From an uncultured Oscillospiraceae bacterium (GTDB taxonomy: Bacteria; Bacillota; Clostridia; Oscillospirales; Acutalibacteraceae), in NCBI GenBank assembly GCA_900548085.1, contig URJF01000065.1, positions 1 through 8,033 of the forward strand: DNA of 8,033 nt. The letters are read 5' to 3'. Made by a program: the position numbers and the translations under genes. Position 1 is the stretch's first letter. The number at the start of each line of letters is the position of its first letter. Below are positions 1 to 6,159 of the stretch, piece by piece. A model generated the notes under the pieces. That model saw only the letters and a program-made list of their open reading frames with translations, was not told the origin of the DNA and ran no database searches.

Positions 1-806
1 ATACGGGTAGCAAGGATTCTGTCCTCTGCTGTAGGATAACCGCCACGCTGTGCATAGCCGAGAACATTATATCTGCTCTCAACGCCGGTTTTCTTTTCGA
101 TATCTTCTGCAAGCTCCTTAACATCAACATCACAACCCTCTGCTACGATGATAATAAAGTGCTTTTTGTCTGTGCGCTGTGTCTTTTTCATACGCTCAAT
201 TACGTGCTTCTCTACATCAACCTTAACCTCTGGGATAAGGATAGAGGTAGCGCCGCAAGCGATACCTGCATTAAGTGCAAGATAACCTGCTCTCCTGCCC
301 ATAACCTCGATAACACTGCAACGGTCGTGTGACTCTGTGGTGTCACGAATACGGTCAACCATATCCATAATAGTATTAAGGCAAGTATCATATCCGATAG
401 TCTTGTCGCAGCAAGCAATGTCGTTGTCGATAGTGCCGGGAAGTCCTACACAAGGGATACCTCTCTCGCTAAGGTCACGAGCACCACGAAAAGAACCGTC
501 GCCGCCGATAACAACAACGCCCTCGATACCATATTCCTGACAGGTGCGAATAGCCTTACGCATACCCTCCTCGGTAGCAAACTCAGTAGAGCGTGCTGAA
601 TAAAGGATTGTACCGCCACGATTGATAATATCAGAAACCGAACGCAAATCCATTTCTACCAAATCGCCGTTAATAAGACCATTATAACCTCTGATAACGC
701 CGTAAACTTTAATTCCGTTTTCACAAGCTGTTCTTACTACCGCACGAACTGCCGCATTCATTCCGGGTGCGTCTCCGCCGCTTGTTAAAACTGCAATAGT
801 TTTCAT
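1..806 (-). CDS. pfkA: ATP-dependent 6-phosphofructokinase, 3' end cut by window edge
   Basis: Phosphorylates fructose 6-phosphate to fructose 1,6-bisphosphate with ATP, the committed step of glycolysis, as a cytoplasmic tetramer. 268 codons are visible without a stop; about 50 residues of a usual ~320 are off the window. ATG 806 has a near-ideal ribosome-binding site, AGGGAGG (820-814), 7 nt upstream. Motifs: G-G-D-A-P-G-M-N at 10-17, G-G-D-G-S at 101-105, P-G-T-I-D-N-D at 123-129 with catalytic Asp127, M-G-R at 169-171, Glu223, Arg245, and Q-R-G-G at 253-256. Gly104 and Gly124 mark the ATP-using rather than the pyrophosphate-using class. Substrate residues Arg72, Arg162 and Arg254 are present. 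Arg21, Arg25 and Arg154 of the effector site are kept, but Leu54, Arg55 and Thr187 stand where E. coli PFK-1 has Arg54, Tyr55 and Glu187, and Tyr251 replaces fructose-6-phosphate-binding His249. Control by PEP and ADP may therefore differ. It has its own promoter downstream of dnaE. Confidence 0.97.
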   Translation of the reverse strand, partial: MKTIAVLTSGGDAPGMNAAVRAVVRTACENGIKVYGVIRGYNGLINGDLVEMDLRSVSDIINRGGTILYSARSTEFATEEGMRKAIRTCQEYGIEGVVVIGGDGSFRGARDLSERGIPCVGLPGTIDNDIACCDKTIGYDTCLNTIMDMVDRIRDTTESHDRCSVIEVMGRRAGYLALNAGIACGATSILIPEVKVDVEKHVIERMKKTQRTDKKHFIIIVAEGCDVDVKELAEDIEKKTGVESRYNVLGYAQRGGYPTAEDRILATR

Positions 807-831
807 AATAAATCCTCCCTGCAATATCACT

Positions 832-849
832 GCTTTTTCATTCAAAAGC
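832..849 (-). other. Small hairpin in the pfkA leader
   Basis: Minus strand GCTTTT-GAATGA-AAAAGC forms a 6-bp stem with a 6-nt loop between the predicted start site and the ribosome-binding site. ATC (852-850) and GAT (828-826) could extend it past a 3-nt bulge. No T-tract follows, so it is not a terminator. It might affect transcript stability or may be chance. Confidence 0.25.
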
Positions 850-872
850 GATCAAAATTTTGCATTGATAAA

Positions 873-881
873 ATTATAGCA
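873..881 (-). promoter_or_regulatory. Extended -10 element, second candidate pfkA promoter
   Basis: Minus-strand TGCTATAAT, a perfect extended -10 (TG-N-TATAAT), lies just downstream of the TTGACA/TAAAAT promoter. The hexamer 17 nt upstream (GTTTTA, 901-896) is a poor -35, but extended -10 promoters can work without one. If used, initiation would fall near 866. In this AT-rich stretch a chance match is possible. Confidence 0.4.
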
Positions 882-887
882 ATCTAT

Positions 888-916
888 ATTTTACTTAAAA
901 CAGTAGTAAATGTCAA
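888..916 (-). promoter_or_regulatory. Sigma-A-type promoter for pfkA
   Basis: Minus-strand TTGACA (916-911, perfect consensus -35), a 17-nt spacer, then TAAAAT (893-888, one mismatch from the consensus -10). The -35 begins 7 nt after the dnaE stop codon. Transcription would begin near 881 and leave a leader of about 75 nt before ATG 806. This gives pfkA transcription independent of the upstream operon. Identified by pattern only. Confidence 0.7.
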
Positions 917-931
917 GTATTGTCAGTAAAT
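890..931 (-). repeat. Direct and inverted TTTACT hexamers around the pfkA promoter
   Basis: On the minus strand TTTACT occurs at 930-925 (across the end of dnaE) and again at 910-905, 20 nt apart, about two helical turns. Its inverse AGTAAA is at 895-890. The second copy and the inverse form a TTTACT-N9-AGTAAA palindrome that fills the promoter spacer and overlaps the -10. The arrangement looks like an operator, but the hexamer is short and AT-rich and matches no site I recognise. Confidence 0.3.
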
Positions 932-3900
932 AACTGCAACATTTTTATCTCCGAGCAGCCTTTTCAGCTCATTTATCATAGTATCATTAGGCTCTACGGA
1001 CATAGTTCTGTCTTGACGATGGTACTTTTTTTCGTCTTCATAGTAGAAGTAGAGTGGCAAATTGCCTTCAAAAATAGACGTAATTACCTTTGCTTTTTTG
1101 ATATTTCGGTCCTTTGCCGAAGAAAATCTCAAAAACATACCCTTATGCCTTTTGTCAGAATGATTATGCTCCTCGGCTCCTGCAATATTTACTTTTTCTG
1201 TAAGAGAGGTGGGTTTAATCACCGCATTGGCCAAAAGCTTAGGGTCCTTTTCTTCTTCTACAGACAAGGTACCGTTTACGGCGACCACATTATCCTCGGC
1301 AATCATAGATGAATATTTCAAAAAAGTCTTAGGAAACAGCACAACCTCAATACTGCCGTACAAATCCTCTATGGTAACAAAAGCCATATTAGCCTTGTTG
1401 GCACGAGTCTGCTTTATTGTAATATGAGTGATAATTCCGCAAACGGTAATATCATCGCCGTTTTTATATTTCGAGTCGGGATTATCTGCCGAGAGGACAT
1501 CAAAGGTGTGAGCACAACCTGCCTTTTCGGCATATTTTTCATACTTATCCATAGGGTGACCGGATAGGTATAGTCCGGTCATTTCCTTTTCCATCTTAAG
1601 CAACTCAGAATGTGGAAATTCGGTAACATCAGGCAACTCAAAGCTGTAGCCGAAGTCATCACTGATATCAAACAGACCCACCTGACCGTACATCGTCTTT
1701 TGCATCTGCTGCTCAATATTGCTGACAAGTGACGGCAAAGCCTGAAGCATCTGTCGCCTGTTAGCATCGAAGCAATCCATTGCGCCGCATCTGATGAGAG
1801 ACTCTACGCCACGGCGGTTAAAGTGTCCATTCTGCATACGGGAACAAAAATCAAACAAGTCAGTGAAGTCGCCGCTTTTTCTTTCTTTTATTATTTCATC
1901 AATAAAATCATTGCCTATATTTTTTATTCCCAACAAACCGTAATTTATTGTATTTTTGTTGGCGGTAAAGCCTTTCATCGACTTGTTTATATCCGGCGGA
2001 GCAAGGCGGAGTCCCAGTCTTTTGCTCTCGGCGATATAACGAGCCACCTTGTTGGCAGAATCCAAAACAGAGGTAAGGAGTGCCGCCATAAATTCTGCCG
2101 GTGCATAGCACTTCAAGTACGCACAGCGATAAGAAACAAGCGCATAGCAAGCGGCGTGAGATTTGTTAAAAGCATATGATGCAAAGTCTGTCATCTTGTC
2201 GAACAAACTCTCTGCAACAGAGGACGGAATATTATTCTTTTCACAGCCCGATACAAAATTAGTGCGTTCCTGCTCCATAACATCGAGCTTTTTCTTGCTC
2301 ATAGCACGGCGGATAACATCCGCTCTGCCAAAAGAAAATCCGGCAAGGGCACGGAATATTTCCATAACCTGCTCTTGATATACCATACAGCCGTTGGTCT
2401 CCTTAAGTATCGGCTCAAGGAGAGGCGTGTCGTACTTGATTTTGCTGTGGTCGTGCGAATTTTCGATATAAGTATCTATTTGGCTGGCAGGTCCCGGGCG
2501 AAACAGAGAAATCGCCGCTATCAAATCCTCAAAACGAGAGGGCTTTAGGTTGGTGAGCATCTGTTTCATGCCCGACGACTCAAACTGAAACACGCCCTCG
2601 GTTCGTCCTCGTGAGAACAGCGCAAAAACTTTTTTATCATCCAAAGGAATATTGTTTATATCAATACCTGCCGCCTTTGAGGCAGAGTCAATAACAGTCA
2701 AATTTCTGTTGCCCAAAAAGTCCATTTTGAGCAATCCGAGGCGCTCCAATGCAGTCATAATGAACTGTGTAACAACAAGTCCGTCATTCGTCGCCAAAGG
2801 GACATAAGACGACACAGGATCATGGGTAATGACTACGCCTGCTGCATGGGTGGAAGCATTGCGAGGCATACCCTCCACCTTTTTCGCAGTCTCGATAAGC
2901 TCTCGAATTTGGTCATTGTTTTCGATAGCACTGCGGAGCTGTGCACTGCTGTCTATAGCCTGCTGAATAGTAATTTTATAGGCCGGCGGTATAAGCCTAA
3001 CCACCGAGTCTACCGCATTGTACGGCATACCCATAACTCTGCCAACATCACGAATTGCGGCACGAGCTTTTAGAGTACCGAATGTCACTATTTGTGCAAC
3101 ATGATTAGCCCCGTACTTTTCGGTAACATAATCAATTACTTCTTGGCGGCGTTCGTAACAAAAATCTATGTCAAAATCCGGCATAGAAACACGCTCAGGG
3201 TTCAAAAATCTCTCAAAAATCAATCCGTATTTCATGGGATCAACATCTGTAATGCCGACACAATATGCGGCTATAGAGCCGGCACCGGAACCTCTGCCGG
3301 GACCTACGGGAATATCTTTAGATTTAGCAAAAGCAACAAAATCACGAACAATAAGGTAATAATCTGTGTATCCCATAGAGCTGATTACACCAAGCTCGTA
3401 ATTAAGTCTGTCGATATATTCCTTAGGCGGCTCTGCTCCGTATCTGCGGTTCATACCCTCGTCGCAAAGTCTCTTTAAATAGCCAAAATGATCCTCGTTG
3501 TCAGGAGTTTCAAAATAGGGCAGTTTTGTGTTGCCGAACTCAAAATCGAAATTGCACATATCCGCAATTCGCTGAGTATTGTCAACTGCTGACGGTACAT
3601 CGGAAAATATGTCCCTCATCTCATCTTCTGACTTAAGATAAAAATTGTCACTGTGAAACTCGAGTCCTGTGTCCTCGCCTATAATATGGTTAGTGGCGAT
3701 ACAAATAAGAACCTGCTGAATATTGGCGTCCTCTCTGTTCACATAATGAACATCGTTAGTGGCAACCATAGGTATGCCTGTATCTGCGCTGAGTCTCTTT
3801 ATACCATCGAGAACAACCTTTTGCTCGTCAAGGCCGTGATTTTGAAGTTCCAAATAATAATTACCGTCGCCGAAAACTTCGTTATACCACAGGGCAACAC

Positions 3901-4363
3901 GCTTAGCCTCGTCATAATCACGGCGAAGAAGCGCCTGCGGTATCTCACCTGCAAGGCAAGCGGAGAGGCAAACCAAACCGTCGCTGTATTTTTCTAACAA
4001 ATCGTGATCGACTCTGGGCTTGAAATAAAAGCCATCTGTATATGACGACGACACCATTTTGATTAAATTTTTATATCCCGTTTCGTTCTTAACGAGCAGC
4101 ACAAGGTGGTTATATTCCTTATCGAGAACTTTGTCACGGTCAAAGCGGGTGCGAGGTGCAACATAGACCTCACAGCCTATAATCGGCTTAACTCCTTGTT
4201 TTTTGCACTCGTCGTAAAAATCTACGGCACCATACATATTGCCGTGGTCGGTAATGGCAAGGGAGGTCATACCCAACTCTTTTGCACGTGACACAAGATT
4301 GCCGAGGCGGCAAGCGCCGTCCAGCAGGCTAAACTGTGTGTGCAAATGGAGATGAGTAAACAT
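923..4363 (-). CDS. dnaE: DNA polymerase III subunit alpha, DnaE type
   Basis: Family C replicative DNA polymerase. In low-GC Gram-positives DnaE works beside PolC, extending RNA primers and helping lagging-strand synthesis. The 1146 residues are full length. The N-terminal PHP domain (about 1-210) keeps the full metal-ligand pattern: His6, His8, Asp15, His40, Glu65, His86, Cys136, Asp204, His206. The polymerase core shows G-P-G-R-G-S-G-A-G-S at 354-363, catalytic aspartates 398 and 400 in P-D-F-D-I-D-F, the third at 548 in K-M-D-F-L-G, F-R-P-G-P at 621-625, Y-Q-E-Q-V-M at 662-667 and A-F-N-K-S-H at 731-736. A helix-hairpin-helix region lies near 808-830. A sliding-clamp motif Q-V-G-L-F is at 894-898, and an OB fold spans about 970-1055 with I-E-D-L-Y-G-S-I-E-V. 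No PolC-type DEDD exonuclease insertion is present. ATG 4363 has a strong Shine-Dalgarno, GGGAGGA (4374-4368), directly after the whiA stop. The gene ends in TGA, 116 nt before pfkA. Confidence 0.98.
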   Translation of the reverse strand: MFTHLHLHTQFSLLDGACRLGNLVSRAKELGMTSLAITDHGNMYGAVDFYDECKKQGVKPIIGCEVYVAPRTRFDRDKVLDKEYNHLVLLVKNETGYKNLIKMVSSSYTDGFYFKPRVDHDLLEKYSDGLVCLSACLAGEIPQALLRRDYDEAKRVALWYNEVFGDGNYYLELQNHGLDEQKVVLDGIKRLSADTGIPMVATNDVHYVNREDANIQQVLICIATNHIIGEDTGLEFHSDNFYLKSEDEMRDIFSDVPSAVDNTQRIADMCNFDFEFGNTKLPYFETPDNEDHFGYLKRLCDEGMNRRYGAEPPKEYIDRLNYELGVISSMGYTDYYLIVRDFVAFAKSKDIPVGPGRGSGAGSIAAYCVGITDVDPMKYGLIFERFLNPERVSMPDFDIDFCYERRQEVIDYVTEKYGANHVAQIVTFGTLKARAAIRDVGRVMGMPYNAVDSVVRLIPPAYKITIQQAIDSSAQLRSAIENNDQIRELIETAKKVEGMPRNASTHAAGVVITHDPVSSYVPLATNDGLVVTQFIMTALERLGLLKMDFLGNRNLTVIDSASKAAGIDINNIPLDDKKVFALFSRGRTEGVFQFESSGMKQMLTNLKPSRFEDLIAAISLFRPGPASQIDTYIENSHDHSKIKYDTPLLEPILKETNGCMVYQEQVMEIFRALAGFSFGRADVIRRAMSKKKLDVMEQERTNFVSGCEKNNIPSSVAESLFDKMTDFASYAFNKSHAACYALVSYRCAYLKCYAPAEFMAALLTSVLDSANKVARYIAESKRLGLRLAPPDINKSMKGFTANKNTINYGLLGIKNIGNDFIDEIIKERKSGDFTDLFDFCSRMQNGHFNRRGVESLIRCGAMDCFDANRRQMLQALPSLVSNIEQQMQKTMYGQVGLFDISDDFGYSFELPDVTEFPHSELLKMEKEMTGLYLSGHPMDKYEKYAEKAGCAHTFDVLSADNPDSKYKNGDDITVCGIITHITIKQTRANKANMAFVTIEDLYGSIEVVLFPKTFLKYSSMIAEDNVVAVNGTLSVEEEKDPKLLANAVIKPTSLTEKVNIAGAEEHNHSDKRHKGMFLRFSSAKDRNIKKAKVITSIFEGNLPLYFYYEDEKKYHRQDRTMSVEPNDTMINELKRLLGDKNVAVIY

Positions 4364-4375
4364 AGCGTCCTCCCG

Positions 4376-5269
4376 TTATAATTCTTTTGCTATTTCAACA
4401 AGTCTTTTCAGTCTATGATTAGCACCGCTTTTTGACAGCGGTGGGTCAAACATCTCTGCCAGCTCCTGCAAGGAGGAGTCGGGATTTTCGAGTCGAATGA
4501 GAGCCATCTGTTCCAAAGGCTCAGGCAGAGATGAAAGTCCCCTCTTATCTTTTATTTTCAGTATAGCCGCTATCTGCGGTGAAGCGGCTCTGACCATTTT
4601 TTCTATATTTGCAGTCTCACAATTCGCCTTTCTGTTGGCAGAATTGCGTATCTCTTTTACTATCTTAACATTCATCATATCGAACATAGCGACAGAGGCA
4701 CCCATCATATAGAGGCAGTCCTCTATCTGCTCGCTGACCTTAAAGTAAATAATGTTATATCCCTTGCGGTTAGTAAGCTTTGGATTCAGCTCCATTTCCT
4801 GCAAAAAGGTAATAAAGCTCTTAGTCAAATTAAGGAAAGGCACAATAAATTCCAAATGATAATCCTTTTCGGGAGAGGACACTGTGCCGCAAGACAAAAA
4901 TGCACCTGCCAAAAAAGCGTTTTGGCACCGGGGGCACTGAAAATTTGAAAAATTCACCTTTAGGTTAGTTTCACGCTTATCGTGACCAAAAAAAGTAAAT
5001 ATTTTTGTAGCAATCGCCTTGTCTTCGATGACTATGGAATAGTTCTTGCCTGACGGTGACACTGCAATATCGCTGTCGATATTGCACAATTCTTTAAGCA
5101 ATCTTTTGTACAGCATTACTATATTCTCATTTTCCGTCTGAAACATACAGCCTCTGTAAGAAAATTCCTTAGAAAAAAGAGTCATACCGTAGAGCAGACT
5201 CTTTTTGCAGCAATAGCTTTCGTATTCTATTTTAACAAGCTCGTTTTTTACCTGTGAGGAAAAAGACAT
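4376..5269 (-). CDS. whiA: DNA-binding protein WhiA
   Basis: WhiA is a DNA-binding protein of Gram-positive bacteria: a sporulation regulator in Streptomyces, and in Bacillus a nucleoid-associated factor affecting cell division and chromosome segregation. Its 297 residues fit the family's usual size. The N-terminus M-S-F-S-S-Q-V-K-N-E-L is the classic WhiA start and fixes ATG 5269. The two-part homing-endonuclease-like fold follows, with the degenerate motif F-L-A-G-A-F-L-S-C-G-T-V at 119-130, lacking the acidic residues of active LAGLIDADG nucleases, so nuclease activity is not expected. The invariant stretch N-R-K-A-N-C-E-T-A-N lies at 212-221. The C-terminal helix-turn-helix (about 250-297) contains S-L-Q-E-L-A-E and L-S-K-S-G-A-N-H-R-L. 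Cysteines at 20, 21, 112, 115 and 127 include a C-P-R-C pair. The ribosome-binding site is weak (AGG at 5280-5278, 8 nt from the ATG), only 12 nt after the rapZ stop, suggesting translational coupling. dnaE follows after another 12 nt. Confidence 0.96.
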   Translation of the reverse strand: MSFSSQVKNELVKIEYESYCCKKSLLYGMTLFSKEFSYRGCMFQTENENIVMLYKRLLKELCNIDSDIAVSPSGKNYSIVIEDKAIATKIFTFFGHDKRETNLKVNFSNFQCPRCQNAFLAGAFLSCGTVSSPEKDYHLEFIVPFLNLTKSFITFLQEMELNPKLTNRKGYNIIYFKVSEQIEDCLYMMGASVAMFDMMNVKIVKEIRNSANRKANCETANIEKMVRAASPQIAAILKIKDKRGLSSLPEPLEQMALIRLENPDSSLQELAEMFDPPLSKSGANHRLKRLVEIAKEL

Positions 5270-5281
5270 ATTACTTACCTA

Positions 5282-6142
5282 CTAATTTCTGTCAATATCT
5301 CTGTGATTAACAGACACATTGTCCCAATGCTTGCTGAAATGCTCAGCCAGTGCCTCTGCAAATACGACACTGCGGTGATTTCCACCGGTACAGCCGATTG
5401 CGATAACGACCTGACTCTTGCCTTCTCGTATGTAGAGCGGGTTAAGATAATCAAGAAGATTTTTCATTCGCTTAAGCAATTCGTTAGACTCATCAAAACT
5501 GAACACATAGTCATAAACTTCTTTGTCGAGGCCTGTCTTGTCACGCAACTTTTCTACCCAATACGGATTAGGAAGGCAACGCACATCTATCACAAAATCC
5601 GCATCGGCAGGTATGCCGTGTTTAAAGCCAAAGGATACCACATGGATATTCATAACCGCACGCTCGTCATCCAAAAGAATTTGGGTAAGTCTTTCTCTGA
5701 GCTGAGACGGATTCATATCCGAGGTGTCAATAACATAATCTGCACTGAGACGAACCGGAGCAAGAACCTCTTTTTCGTAAGACAGAGCGTCCTCGATTGA
5801 GCCGTTAAACTTGTCGGCAAAAGGATGTTTTCTGCGAGTGAGCTTATATCTCTTAAGTGCAACATGATTTTTTATGTCAAGATAGATTATCTTTACTATA
5901 TTTCCGTCTGTGTCTCTAAAATCCTTTACTGCCTCGTTGAACGCATTAAGCACACCACGGGTACGAACATCGGTAACGATTGCTATTTTGTTGTACACAT
6001 CGGACTTTTTCATAAGAGAAACAAATACCGAAATAAGCTCAGCAGGCATATTGTCTATGCAATAGTAGCCGGTATCCTCCATAAAACTCATTGCAGTTGA
6101 TTTTCCGGCGCCCGAAACGCCTGTCAAAAGAACTATCTCCAT
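5282..6142 (-). CDS. rapZ: RapZ/YvcJ-family nucleotide-binding protein
   Basis: Cytoplasmic P-loop NTPase family (RapZ in Enterobacteria, YvcJ in Bacillus). In E. coli, RapZ senses glucosamine 6-phosphate and delivers the small RNA GlmZ to RNase E; in Gram-positives the role is less defined. The 286 residues match the family's normal length. Walker A G-V-S-G-A-G-K-S spans 8-15, and a Walker-B-like T-D-V-R lies at 57-60. The C-terminal domain carries S-F-G-F-K-H-G at 170-176, D-V-R-C-L-P-N-P-Y-W at 186-195 and G-C-T-G-G-N-H-R-S-V at 250-259. The last loop corresponds to the amino-sugar phosphate site of E. coli RapZ (Cys251, His256, Arg257 here). Tyr194 replaces the His of the enterobacterial N-P-H, and the protein ends H-R-D-I-D-R-N without the Lys/Arg-rich tail used for RNA binding in E. 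coli. ATG 6142 is preceded by GAGGG (6153-6149) 6 nt away. It sits between murB and whiA, the usual Firmicute arrangement except that yvcK is missing. Confidence 0.95.
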   Translation of the reverse strand: MEIVLLTGVSGAGKSTAMSFMEDTGYYCIDNMPAELISVFVSLMKKSDVYNKIAIVTDVRTRGVLNAFNEAVKDFRDTDGNIVKIIYLDIKNHVALKRYKLTRRKHPFADKFNGSIEDALSYEKEVLAPVRLSADYVIDTSDMNPSQLRERLTQILLDDERAVMNIHVVSFGFKHGIPADADFVIDVRCLPNPYWVEKLRDKTGLDKEVYDYVFSFDESNELLKRMKNLLDYLNPLYIREGKSQVVIAIGCTGGNHRSVVFAEALAEHFSKHWDNVSVNHRDIDRN

Positions 6143-6159
6143 ATTTATCCCTCTTTCTT

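Noticed and set aside
838..858. Possible CcpA cre site in the pfkA leader around AAAAGCGATC
   Set aside because: The central GCG and flanking A residues fit, but about five positions of the cre consensus fail, including the outer TG and CA pairs.
807..922. Rho-independent terminator after dnaE
   Set aside because: The only stems are a 6-bp AT-rich hairpin and the TTTACT/AGTAAA palindrome. Neither is GC-rich or followed by a T-tract on the transcribed strand.
920..1312. 130-codon plus-strand open frame opposite the 3' end of dnaE
   Set aside because: It is antisense to the conserved OB-fold and C-terminal region of dnaE, and its product is low-complexity aromatic/hydrophobic sequence with no motif.
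5303..5800. 165-codon plus-strand open frame opposite rapZ
   Set aside because: It is antisense to a strongly conserved gene, its translation shows no recognisable motif, and its length is explained by the codon pattern of rapZ on the other strand.
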